From assembly GCF_023554255.2 (NCBI RefSeq), contig NZ_JAMJWD020000007.1, positions 62,001 to 126,000 of the forward strand: 64,000 bases of DNA, written 5' to 3'. This document shows, piece by piece, positions 10,249 through 17,865 of this stretch. The notes under the pieces are model-generated. The model did not search any database and was not told the DNA's origin. It worked only from the letters and a program-made list of their open reading frames with translations. The stretch's first letter is position 1. The number at the start of each line of letters is the position of its first letter. Source of the stretch: Phyllobacterium sp. 21LDTY02-6. Lineage in GTDB: Bacteria > Pseudomonadota > Alphaproteobacteria > Rhizobiales > Rhizobiaceae. Position numbers and translations under genes: made by a program.

Positions 10249-11244
10249 ATTGCAATTGCCGCACCTGTCGAGAACGACAAGGAAGCGCAGACGGATTTTC
10301 CTGCATATGCCAGAGTATGGACAGTCAGCGAATCCAAGGCCGGCACTCTCACGCAATGTCTTGGCGTTGGAATGCATTTCGACCCTCATCCGGTCGAAAA
10401 GATAGTGGTTCGAACCCGTGGGCTTCGCAAACTGATTGCCCGCCCCGTTTTCAAGCGGAGCGAAGCCGAACCCGGCATCATCGTTTCCTGCGGGTCGCTG
10501 CCGGAGCAGCACGTGTTGCAGATGCAACGAACCTTCGGTGAACGGCCGCTCACGGTTCATCTTCAGCGACCGAAGGTGGAAGGCTATGATCTGTGCTTTG
10601 TCTCGCGCCATGACTGGACGCCCGAGCTTGCGGAACGGCCAAACTATCATTCCGTGGTCGGCGTTCCTCACCGGGTTACCCAGAGGGTTCTGGCGCCTTT
10701 GCGTGACAAGGCCCGCCTCCGTTACGCTCCGAACAACGAGAAAGTCGCCGTCATATTCGTTGGCGGAACAAATGGCGCTTATGCCTATGACGATCGGGCA
10801 TTGAATGAACTGTCAAACGTGATCCACAAGCTTGTCGAACAGCATTGGCGCGTGCTTGTGTCGACGTCGCGTCGCTCCAGCCCCCAGACCCTTCAAGCGT
10901 TGCTCGAGCTACGGAACCCGATGGTCGAAGTGTGGGACAGGACCGGACACAACCCGTTTCTGGACTATATGGCGGCCGCCGACGCCTTCCTGATCGGCAA
11001 GGATTCCATCACCATGCCTTGCGAAGCGCTGGTGACGGGAAAACCGGTCTACGCATTGGAACTCACGCACATTCCCGGCGATCGTGTCACCAAATTCGAG
11101 AGGTTCCACCACGATCTTCAGGATGTCCTGAAGCTGACGCGGCCGTTCCGGGACGAGATCGCCGACTACGATTACGTCCCGTTGGACGAGACCGGAAGGA
11201 TCGTCAAGACAATCTCAGCGGCCCTTGCCGCCAATCGTGCCTGA
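10240..11244 (+). CDS. ELM1/GtrOC1-family protein (DUF1022-type, GT-B-like)
   Basis: 334 residues. The core pattern fits the ELM1 family: VWTVSESKAGTLTQCLGV near the N-terminus, VVGVPHRVTQRVLAPL in the middle, IFVGGTNGAYAYDD near residue 170, VSTSRRSSPQTL, and the C-terminal DAFLIGKDSITMPCEALVTGKPVYAL. Named after a plant mitochondrial fission protein, the family is common in alphaproteobacteria and has a GT-B-like fold; its bacterial biochemical role is not established. It starts at ATG 10240 and is convergent with the MFS gene, overlapping it by 30 bp at the 3' ends. Confidence 0.8.
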   Translation: MNHIAIAAPVENDKEAQTDFPAYARVWTVSESKAGTLTQCLGVGMHFDPHPVEKIVVRTRGLRKLIARPVFKRSEAEPGIIVSCGSLPEQHVLQMQRTFGERPLTVHLQRPKVEGYDLCFVSRHDWTPELAERPNYHSVVGVPHRVTQRVLAPLRDKARLRYAPNNEKVAVIFVGGTNGAYAYDDRALNELSNVIHKLVEQHWRVLVSTSRRSSPQTLQALLELRNPMVEVWDRTGHNPFLDYMAAADAFLIGKDSITMPCEALVTGKPVYALELTHIPGDRVTKFERFHHDLQDVLKLTRPFRDEIADYDYVPLDETGRIVKTISAALAANRA

Positions 11245-12393
11245 AGTCTGGGCCGGCCCCGGCTTGCCCTGTTTTTGGCGACAGGCTGAAAACAGGGCAA
11301 ATCCTGCGCAGATGACGGCTGCGAAGACCGGCAGGCCATGCGGAGAAACCTCCATCGCCAGGCCGCCGATCAATGGCCCCAACAGCGCGCCGATGCCCCA
11401 GAAGATCGACAGCAAGGCATAGATGCCGAGCAGTTCGTTATCCTTGTAGGCATCGCCGAGCATGGCGATGGTGGTCGTGTAGATACCAACGAAGGCCCCT
11501 CCCCATACATAGAGCAGCGGATAAGCCAGCCAGGGGTTGGAAAAGGCGATCGGCCACACAAGGGCACCGATGGCCGAGATGACGGACAGCGCGATCAACA
11601 CTGTTTGGCGAGGCAGCCTGTCGGCAAGCCATCCGATCGGCAATTGCAACGTGATCGCTCCGATCAGCAGCACGGTGAGAAGCAGCGTCGCCGAATCCTC
11701 GGTCCAGCCAAGCCGTATCGCATAGAGGGGCAGCAAGGTGAGACCCGCAGCCTCGAGCGCAGCATTGAGTGCCGAAGATGCCACCGCCACCGGCACGAGC
11801 TTGAGATATCGGAACGGATTGCCCGTTTCTTCCCTCGCCGGCGCTGTCGCCGCCGGCCTGCCGACGAACAGTATGACGCAGGCCACGACGGCGATTGCCG
11901 CGCCGATAAGGAATGCGAGAGATTGCTGCCTGCCCACCAGGGTCAGGATGGCAGGTCCCAGAGCGGTGCCGCACGAAAGAGCCGTGACGTAGATGGCCAT
12001 TGTCGTGCCGCGATTTTTTTGCGCGGCAAGCTGGTTCAGCCAGGTCTCCGAAACGACGAACAGCGTTTCGGATGCTGCTCCGAGCGCGGCGCGCAATGGA
12101 AACCATAGCCATAAGAACGGCGCCAAGGGAAACAGGACGAGCAGGCCGCTGGAAGCCAGCAGCGCACCCTTCGCCAGGGCCGGGAAGCCCAATCGTTGCG
12201 CCAGTCGCGGAAGATAGGGCGCGGCCAGAAGAACGCCGATAGCGTACATGGCGCCGTTGGCTCCGATAAAGCCTTCGGAGTAGCCGGCTTCCGCCAGTTC
12301 CAGTGCGATCAGGGGCGCGCTGAGGCCGTATGTCAGGCCGAAGATCGCCGCGGTGAGAACGACGATGGCGGTGGCGCGTATATATCCGCTCAT
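11215..12393 (-). CDS. MFS transporter
   Basis: 392-residue inner-membrane carrier with twelve predicted hydrophobic segments, starting MSGYIRATAIVVLTAAIFGL. GWLADRLPRQTVL near residue 235 fits the major facilitator loop pattern. I chose ATG 12393 because it overlaps the stop of the upstream gene as ATGA, which implies translational coupling; a longer frame would add an unlikely Arg-rich 30-residue leader. The substrate is unknown. It closes a minus-strand unit with the HdeD-fusion and the ionotropic-receptor-like gene. Confidence 0.85.
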   Translation of the reverse strand: MSGYIRATAIVVLTAAIFGLTYGLSAPLIALELAEAGYSEGFIGANGAMYAIGVLLAAPYLPRLAQRLGFPALAKGALLASSGLLVLFPLAPFLWLWFPLRAALGAASETLFVVSETWLNQLAAQKNRGTTMAIYVTALSCGTALGPAILTLVGRQQSLAFLIGAAIAVVACVILFVGRPAATAPAREETGNPFRYLKLVPVAVASSALNAALEAAGLTLLPLYAIRLGWTEDSATLLLTVLLIGAITLQLPIGWLADRLPRQTVLIALSVISAIGALVWPIAFSNPWLAYPLLYVWGGAFVGIYTTTIAMLGDAYKDNELLGIYALLSIFWGIGALLGPLIGGLAMEVSPHGLPVFAAVICAGFALFSACRQKQGKPGPAQTSGTIGGKGR

Positions 12394-13745
12394 TTCGCTG
12401 CGGCCCTGCTCTCGTCGCCTTCTGCTGCACGGGCGGCCATGCCCCGGCTCGCGTGAATGGCATCGGAAAGCCTGCTGCGCCACCGCCGGTCGCTATGCTC
12501 GACGGTACTGCGCAGCAAGCGTGCATAGTCGAGAACCAGTCCCGGCGTCCACGTCATTGCCTCGGCGCGGCCGCGGACAATCCGGAGCAACCAAAATTGC
12601 GGATTGCTGATTATCTTCCACAGGTCACGCCAGACATGGCCGGTGTAGGAAGCGCCTTCGACAGCCGCATCGAGCGCCTGAATGACACTTGTCGAGCAAT
12701 TGCGCGCTGTCAGATTATAGGTATCGTCGCGCGAATAGACCGCCCAGAAAGCCCGTAGCGCAGCCGCATCGAATTTGCGGAATGTCACTTTCTGATCCGG
12801 GAAGCACCAGTCGGCCGCCTCCTGGGCCAGCGATATGTTGAACTTGCCGGGAACGTCATTCTCATGTCCCGCCGAAAGCATTGCACGGAAATCGTCGGGA
12901 CTGTGATCGATATCGCTGGCCGGATAGTGACTGACATAGAGATCGGGCTCCAGTTCAAGCGCGGCATGTCCGGTGGAAATGACACCCTTCTTGTCTACCG
13001 CCGCGATATAGCGGTCGATCAGAAGCCGGCGCTCCGGGTCCTTGATGGAACCGACGGCGGTCCAGACATGGACGTTCAAGGCCTGATCGTTGCGATCTGC
13101 TGCCCCGTCGCCCGCCGGAATGACCGGCCGCGCAACGCCTCCCTGCCAGTTGCGCGCGGCATAGAGGGGCAGCGACGTTACGGAACCGCCATCCGGCAAT
13201 TGCCGCAGGGGAAGAGCCAGCCGGACGAGGCCATAGCCGGAGGTCAGCAACAACAGCGCAAAGCAGAACGGCACCGTGAGATGATGCGGCACCGGCCACG
13301 ACATCAATATTGCCATCGCCAGGCCGACTTCAATCACACCCGCCGCAATGCCGACACGCCAGCGAGGGCTGTGGACGACGAAGGCGGTGCTGATCCTGAA
13401 CAGGCCATCGATGAGAAATGCAGCTCCGAACACCATGGCCGCGCCGATATTGTCGTCCCAGGGAACATTGAATACCAGGAACGCCGCGACGAGAAAGCTT
13501 GCCCCGCGCAGCGCATCGATCCAGTGCTGGCGGAGCCCGAGCGAGGCGGCTGCGGCGATTTCCACCAATCCCTCGACAACCAGGAATATGGCAAGCGTAT
13601 CGAGGACGACCGAGAGCGCACCATCGCTGAGGTCGAACAGGATGGCCACGCCGAGAAGAATCCAGACAATGCCGGCCACGGTCAACAGCCGCCAGATCGG
13701 TTTGAGGGCACGCGCTCCAAGCAGAAGAAAGACGAGACGAATCAT
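12390..13745 (-). CDS. HdeD/DUF308-like membrane domain fused to a papain-like (permuted NlpC/P60-type) domain
   Basis: 451 residues. The N-terminal 190 residues form about six hydrophobic helices in HdeD/DUF308 style (IVWILLGVAILF, VVEGLVEIAAAASLG, GAAFLIDGLFRISTAF). The C-terminal half is soluble and carries STGHAALELEP near residue 250 and YNLTARNCSTSVIQAL near residue 340. His before Cys is the arrangement of circularly permuted papain-like hydrolases, which suggests a catalytic His/Cys pair for amide or lipid-acyl bonds. I infer this from motif layout only. It couples by an ATGA overlap to the MFS gene and follows the receptor-like gene after 93 bp holding a tandem repeat. Confidence 0.65.
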   Translation of the reverse strand: MIRLVFLLLGARALKPIWRLLTVAGIVWILLGVAILFDLSDGALSVVLDTLAIFLVVEGLVEIAAAASLGLRQHWIDALRGASFLVAAFLVFNVPWDDNIGAAMVFGAAFLIDGLFRISTAFVVHSPRWRVGIAAGVIEVGLAMAILMSWPVPHHLTVPFCFALLLLTSGYGLVRLALPLRQLPDGGSVTSLPLYAARNWQGGVARPVIPAGDGAADRNDQALNVHVWTAVGSIKDPERRLLIDRYIAAVDKKGVISTGHAALELEPDLYVSHYPASDIDHSPDDFRAMLSAGHENDVPGKFNISLAQEAADWCFPDQKVTFRKFDAAALRAFWAVYSRDDTYNLTARNCSTSVIQALDAAVEGASYTGHVWRDLWKIISNPQFWLLRIVRGRAEAMTWTPGLVLDYARLLRSTVEHSDRRWRSRLSDAIHASRGMAARAAEGDESRAAAK

Positions 13746-13781
13746 ATGATTTTCCGTTCCATGCCAATCAATGCTGGCCGG

Positions 13782-13855
13782 TTAGTTGGGTATTTCGCCG
13801 GTTAGTTGGTATTTCCCCCATTAGTTGGTATTTCCCCATTAGTTGGTATTTCCAA
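13782..13855. repeat. Four-copy tandem repeat around the stop codon of the receptor-like gene
   Basis: On the plus strand TTAGTTGGTATTTCC recurs at 13782 (one extra G), 13802, 13821 and 13839, with periods of 20, 19 and 18 bp. On the minus strand the last copy is the end of the coding sequence (GNTN-stop) and the other three repeat this terminal block, stop codon included, downstream. It looks like slippage amplification of the gene end. Confidence 0.85.
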
Positions 13856-14945
13856 AGTATCGATTGCGCAACTTTTCGACAGTGCCGTCTTCCATGCGCT
13901 TAAGCAGCTGCAACGTCACCGGCTGTGCGAGGTCGCTGCCGCTGGGAAACGCGAAGCCGTATTTGTCCGGATGGAACAGTCTGCCGACCACTTCCACGTC
14001 TTCCGCTGGTCTGGAATGTGCGTAGTATTCGAGGACCGGAGCATCGCCGACAATCGCGTCGATATCTCCGTCGTTCATCGCGGAGACGGCCGCATCCAGA
14101 TCCGGGTAAGGCCGGGACTCTATCCCTGTTGCCGCGAGGAAGTCCTCGGAAGCGCTGCCCTTGAAAACGCCCACCGTCTTGCCGGGCAGGTCGGCTATGG
14201 AGTGTATTCCCCTCTCGACGGCAACCGTTGTCATCACGCTGGTGACCGAGGAGGTCACATAGGCGATTATACCGACGCCGACCAGCATCCATATCGCCTG
14301 CCATACACGGCCAATCCAGCCGAACAGGTTTTTGCGGCCACTCGTCTTGCCATTGGTCGCTATCGATATGACGTGATGAAAGCTTTCGGCGGCGCCTTCA
14401 CGCCAGCGCCTTGGAAAGTCCGGATCGAATTTCCGGTCGAAGAGGGTGAATCCGATCGTCGCCGCAGCAATGACGGCCAGCAGCCAGCCATAGGCACGCA
14501 GATGACCGGCGTCCGAAAGACCGGACAGAACACGGTCAAATCCCGATGAACCTCCCTCGCTCGGCACCATGATGCGCAGGCCGGCGTCGTACCAGGGCTG
14601 GGTGAAGTCAATGATTTCGGCGCGGGCACGGGTAATGGTGAGGTTGGTGACGGCGGCGTCCACCTCGCCATTTCGCGTGGCATCCACGAGCTCGCGCAAG
14701 GTGGGATAAGCCACATAGCGGGTACCGAGTTTCAGATCGCCCGCGACAGCTTCCCACAGGTCGGCCGCCATCCCATCATATCTGCTATTGTCGGCGATCA
14801 CGAAGGGAGGACTGACATAGACGCCGACATTCACGAGGCGCGCATCCGGGAGTTGCGCTTGCGCCATGGCCGTTATCGACATGAACAGAGCGAGCAAGAA
14901 TCCGCCGAACACCGGCACAAGACGCACAAGGCGCATGCGGGACAT
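13839..14945 (-). CDS. Ionotropic-glutamate-receptor-like protein: binding domain split by a membrane pore-type insert
   Basis: 368 residues from ATG 14945 (a longer frame from 15059 adds 38 basic residues). After a signal peptide (FGGFLLALFMSITAMAQA) comes lobe 1 of a family 3 solute-binding domain (YVSPPFVIADN, YDGMAADLWEAV, VDAAVTNLTITRARAEII). A membrane helix (GWLLAVIAAATIGFTLF), a short pore-like stretch and a second helix (WMLVGVGIIAYVTSSVTSVM) follow. Lobe 2 then resumes (SIADLPGKTVGVFKGSAS, DAIVGDAPVLEYY). This order is that of prokaryotic GluR0-type receptors. The K+ filter TVGYG is not present; the equivalent stretch reads ATNGKTSG. A non-channel binding protein with a membrane anchor remains possible. 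Confidence 0.7.
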   Translation of the reverse strand: MSRMRLVRLVPVFGGFLLALFMSITAMAQAQLPDARLVNVGVYVSPPFVIADNSRYDGMAADLWEAVAGDLKLGTRYVAYPTLRELVDATRNGEVDAAVTNLTITRARAEIIDFTQPWYDAGLRIMVPSEGGSSGFDRVLSGLSDAGHLRAYGWLLAVIAAATIGFTLFDRKFDPDFPRRWREGAAESFHHVISIATNGKTSGRKNLFGWIGRVWQAIWMLVGVGIIAYVTSSVTSVMTTVAVERGIHSIADLPGKTVGVFKGSASEDFLAATGIESRPYPDLDAAVSAMNDGDIDAIVGDAPVLEYYAHSRPAEDVEVVGRLFHPDKYGFAFPSGSDLAQPVTLQLLKRMEDGTVEKLRNRYFGNTN

Positions 14946-15075
14946 GGACGCAAAAGCGGATTTCGTCCTGTACCCTGCCCGTTCCTGCCGTTGCTTCCGG
15001 TCGCCTTTCCTACGAACTTCGGGCAGGCTTTGCCATTGCCAACGCTCGGATAGATTCATGCCATAACCTGTCAGC

Positions 15076-15378
15076 TCATTGATTGAAGCCTTTGGCCCTC
15101 ATGCAATCGCCAATCAGTTCCTTTTCATCGGTAGCCTGTTCGATGCCATCACTGATGCCTGCGGCGATCGCACTGCCGAAAGACTTGTAATGTTCGTGTT
15201 GGCCCTGACCAATTCCTATCGTCGCAGCCCTGGCCTCGTACTTGCATTGAGCCAGCGCCTGATCGGTTTCAGAGCGGGGTGAGTCATCCTTGACCCAGGG
15301 TTTGTTATTGCTCACGCATCCAACAAGGGAAAGCGATGCTGCGACGATTGCTGCGCAAACGAAAACTTTATTCATCAT
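15076..15378 (-). CDS. Small lipoprotein, unknown function
   Basis: 100 residues beginning MMNKVFVCAAIVAASLSLVGC, a lipoprotein signal with lipobox LVGC, so the mature protein starts at Cys21 or Cys20. The mature part has two further Cys (QCKYEA and DCMRAKGFNQ), which may form a disulphide. ATG 15378 follows GGGG at a suitable distance; the longer frame from 15444 runs into the adjoining inverted repeat and is unlikely. First of six small exported proteins encoded on the minus strand here. Confidence 0.72.
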   Translation of the reverse strand: MMNKVFVCAAIVAASLSLVGCVSNNKPWVKDDSPRSETDQALAQCKYEARAATIGIGQGQHEHYKSFGSAIAAGISDGIEQATDEKELIGDCMRAKGFNQ

Positions 15379-15419
15379 AGTCTGCCCCGAATGAATTTTG
15401 CTCTGGCTCATGCGGCTTA

Positions 15420-15495
15420 CTAGTGACCCGAATCTGAAGTTCACTCCATTATTGCAGCAGCGTCAGATGAACTTCAGATTCGATAAGGTCACTAG
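15420..15495. repeat. Long-arm inverted repeat 1
   Basis: The arms CTAGTGACC plus CGAATCTGAAGTTCA (15420-15443) and their complement (15468-15495) match over 24 bp, except that the right arm carries four extra bases (ATAA) between the two blocks. The loop is 24 bp. It ends with CTAG at both sides and stands 14 bp from a second element of the same build. Confidence 0.88.
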
Positions 15496-15509
15496 CAATT
15501 ATATGTTTC

Positions 15510-15585
15510 TAGTGTGGTTTTCGGAATTGAAATACGCTCCGGCCCCTGCCGCCATAGTCAGGCGTATTTCAATTCCACCACACTA
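15510..15585. repeat. Long-arm inverted repeat 2
   Basis: Arms TAGTGTGGT plus GGAATTGAAATACGC (left, with TTTC inserted) and GCGTATTTCAATTCC plus ACCACACTA (right) pair over 24 bp around a 24 bp loop. Architecture equals repeat 1 (about 9 bp, a 4-base bulge, 15 bp), although the sequences differ and the bulge is on the other arm. The stop codon of the DUF3011 gene lies in the right end. It resembles small palindromic repeats of Rhizobiales; I cannot assign a named family. Confidence 0.88.
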
Positions 15586-16188
15586 ACCCGGGTCGTCGAC
15601 AAGGCACCCTACCCCATGACAGCCAATATAGTTTCCATGGGTGTCGAAATTCGGCTCGCCCCGTTTGTCGAACTGCGGTCTGTCGTCGATAACCCCATCG
15701 GGATTGTCGACCTTGCAACCGAGGCCATGGCAACCATTATAGCCACCATGATCCCGGTGGTTGCTGGCGGAATGGTGATGGTGCTTGTGCTTGCCGCCTT
15801 CCGCCATCCCTTCGATCAGCGCTCCGACGACCGCGCCTGCAATCACGGCTCCGGTGTCATGTCCGCGATGATTATACGCGCGCGCACCGGGATCGAAGCC
15901 ATCGCCTCGCCCGTGATGATAGCCGCCGACATCGGCAAAGACACCGGAACAACCCTGGGCGACCCAAAGATACTTGCTCTTGGGATTATAACCCCAGGTG
16001 CGGTTCAAGATGCAGGGACTGCCCGATATCTGGTGGATCAATTGCGGTTTGGAGAGCGGACCGGCATAGCACTCGTCATACTGGTAGTCTCTGGACCGAC
16101 ATTCAACGGTGGATTGCGCTTTCGCTTCCGACACCATGGTAAGTCCGGAAAAAGCGATAGCTGCCACGGCGATATACTGGATCATCAT
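15583..16188 (-). CDS. Exported DUF3011-like protein with His-rich tail
   Basis: 201 residues starting MMIQYIAVAAIAFSG with a signal peptide ending near SEAKAQ. The first half (STVECRSRDYQYDECYAG, HQISGSPCILNRTWGYN, LWVAQGCSGVF) matches the Cys pattern of DUF3011. Then come a glycine/alanine helix (GAVIAGAVVGALIEG), a His-rich patch (KHKHHHH) and two copies of GCHGxGCxVDxP, the second at the very C-terminus. The tail could bind metal. ATG 16188 is preceded by AAGGAA. The stop codon falls in inverted repeat 2, which may have reshaped the 3' end. Confidence 0.72.
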   Translation of the reverse strand: MMIQYIAVAAIAFSGLTMVSEAKAQSTVECRSRDYQYDECYAGPLSKPQLIHQISGSPCILNRTWGYNPKSKYLWVAQGCSGVFADVGGYHHGRGDGFDPGARAYNHRGHDTGAVIAGAVVGALIEGMAEGGKHKHHHHSASNHRDHGGYNGCHGLGCKVDNPDGVIDDRPQFDKRGEPNFDTHGNYIGCHGVGCLVDDPG

Positions 16189-16260
16189 TGCCTGTTCCTT
16201 GTGATTTGATTGCTCGTCGTAACGCGACCAGCGCAAATTGGCGGCGCACCCCGGTGCGGA

Positions 16261-16677
16261 TCAGTCTGCGGCCGGCACGGGGCAGCTCATATCCCCCTCC
16301 TGGCATTTCAGATAACCCTGAAAGTCCTTGATGCGGGATTGGGTCAGGCTGTCCCTGCACTGGGCGACGAGCATCGGCATCATGCTTCCCCCGGCCGCCC
16401 CTGCCGTCTGAAAATCGCACTCCGCATCGCGATATTTTCCCCAGGCGCGTTGTGTTTGAACGAGCAGTTTCCTGGTATCCGCGTCGTCGTTCAGACGGCC
16501 CTGGATCTTCTTGTAGAGAGCATTCAGCTTCGCGTCCGATTTCTTGAACGAGGCATCGGCGCACTGGCTCATGGTTGCTTGATCCTCCGCCCTGGCGCAT
16601 TTGTCCTGAGCGAGCGATGGACCCGCCATCGCCAATATTCCGGCAGTAACCAAACCCAACAGACGAAGCGAGTTCAT
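16261..16677 (-). CDS. LprI-family (DUF1311) exported protein
   Basis: 138 residues. Signal peptide MNSLRLLGLVTAGILAMAGPSLAQ, then DKCARAEDQATMSQCADASFKKSDAKLN, LLVQTQRAWGKYRDAECDF and the Cys-containing C-terminus. This Cys and RxWxxYRDxEC pattern is that of the LprI/DUF1311 family, named for a mycobacterial lysozyme inhibitor. ATG 16677 is preceded by AAGGGA. Probable periplasmic protein; lysozyme inhibition here is inferred from the family only. Confidence 0.82.
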   Translation of the reverse strand: MNSLRLLGLVTAGILAMAGPSLAQDKCARAEDQATMSQCADASFKKSDAKLNALYKKIQGRLNDDADTRKLLVQTQRAWGKYRDAECDFQTAGAAGGSMMPMLVAQCRDSLTQSRIKDFQGYLKCQEGDMSCPVPAAD

Positions 16678-16793
16678 TTGATCATATCCCTTCAGAAGGA
16701 TGTTAAGTTTTGCGTTGAAACCATTGTTCTGGATGCCGGAACGGCGTTGACTCCTGCCAGGAGGCCATGGCGACCGACACCCGCGCGACGCGT

Positions 16794-17234
16794 TCAGTCG
16801 ATGACGACCTGTGCGAAACACCGGGCCAGTTTATCCGGTGCCCCGAGCTTCCTTGCCCATTTGATCAGGTCTGGCCTGTCCGATTCATCTGCGAATCCGC
16901 CCCACACGTCTCGAAACTGTTTCTTGCTGTTCACGGTCTGGAAGAACATCATCCCGTCATCGGCAATGGGCGTCGAAACATAAGCCGCGCTCCAGTCGCC
17001 GCTTTCCAGGATGGCATTGAACTCCACCTTTGCCGGCTTGACCTTGTTGCCGACCGCCGCCGCAACCAAAGGGGCATAGGCTTGCTTGCGCGCCTTCGTC
17101 AGATCGAGTCTTACACCGGCGCAGTCATTGGTCGCGGCCAAAGCCGCCGGGAGCGTGGCCCCCAGCCACGCAAGCCCGACAGCGACCATCATGGCACGTC
17201 GCCGTGCACTACCACTGAATCCGAACACCCTCAC
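16794..17234 (-). CDS. Exported protein, unknown function
   Basis: 146 residues from a GTG codon. A signal peptide (MMVAVGLAWLGATLPAALA) is followed by a mature domain with two Cys (NDCAGVRLD and ARCFAQVVID) that could pair. Motifs such as SAAYVSTPIADDGMMFF and RDVWGGFAD are not ones I can place. It lies 13 bp downstream of the EF-hand gene on the same strand. An internal ATG at residue 15 would give a shorter signal peptide but lacks a ribosome binding site. Confidence 0.6.
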   Translation of the reverse strand: MRVFGFSGSARRRAMMVAVGLAWLGATLPAALAATNDCAGVRLDLTKARKQAYAPLVAAAVGNKVKPAKVEFNAILESGDWSAAYVSTPIADDGMMFFQTVNSKKQFRDVWGGFADESDRPDLIKWARKLGAPDKLARCFAQVVID

Positions 17235-17247
17235 CCCCGTTTACAGA

Positions 17248-17595
17248 TTATTGCAGATGACCGTCCCCGCTTTTGTCGGCGGCGGCAAAGTCCTCCATGA
17301 CATGATCCATCAGTTCCTTGCGGCTGACGCTGCCATCCTTGTTCTTATCGACCGCCGTGAACTGATCTGCGCTTAGAATGTCGGCAGTTTCCGACTTGCC
17401 AAGGGCACCGTTCTTGTCGGCGTCGAGCTTGTCGAACGCACCGGACATGAAAGTCTGATACTCCTGCCGGCTGACGCTTCCATTATCATTCGTGTCCAGA
17501 TGATCCTTGTGGCCCTCATGCATCGCCTGTTGTGCCGAGGCTGTTCCGACGCTGAAAAGGAAGAGGGAAACGGTTGTTGCGAATATGGATTTCAT
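17248..17595 (-). CDS. Periplasmic EF-hand calcium-binding protein
   Basis: 115 residues with signal peptide MKSIFATTVSLFLFSVGTASAQ. Three complete EF-hand loops are visible: DTNDNGSVSRQE (residues 34-45), DADKNGALGKSE (58-69) and DKNKDGSVSRKE (83-94). A fourth starts as DKSGDGHLQ and stops before loop position 12, so its bidentate Glu is missing. ATG 17595 follows AAGGGA. A calcium-binding or calcium-sensing role in the periplasm is likely; the partner is unknown. Confidence 0.82.
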   Translation of the reverse strand: MKSIFATTVSLFLFSVGTASAQQAMHEGHKDHLDTNDNGSVSRQEYQTFMSGAFDKLDADKNGALGKSETADILSADQFTAVDKNKDGSVSRKELMDHVMEDFAAADKSGDGHLQ

Positions 17596-17619
17596 CGTTC
17601 TTGTCCCTTGCTTCACATC

Positions 17620-17865
17620 TCAACCGCACGCCAGGCGATTGCCGAGATAGCCACCACCACCGATGCCGACAGCCTCGGCCAGAACGCGACCGCCGCCACC
17701 GCCGATCGTGCTTCCGACGAGCCCGCCGACGATCGCACCGCCGACCGTGCCGGCAATGCAGCCGAATTCGGCATTGCGCGCCCGAACGTCCGGACTCGAA
17801 CTTGACTGGCACCCAGCGATAAGCATCGCGATCGCCGAAACAGCCACAACCCGTGATTTGACCAT
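17620..17865 (-). CDS. Glycine-zipper lipoprotein
   Basis: 81 residues. Lipoprotein signal MVKSRVVAVSAIAMLIAGC, then a short Ser-rich spacer and a glycine-zipper stretch (GCIAGTVGGAIVGGLVGS, GGGGYLGNRLACG) of the 17-kDa/SlyB-like kind that inserts in membranes. ATG 17865 has a strong AAGGAGGG site six bases upstream. First gene of the minus-strand row of small exported proteins. Confidence 0.78.
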   Translation of the reverse strand: MVKSRVVAVSAIAMLIAGCQSSSSPDVRARNAEFGCIAGTVGGAIVGGLVGSTIGGGGGRVLAEAVGIGGGGYLGNRLACG

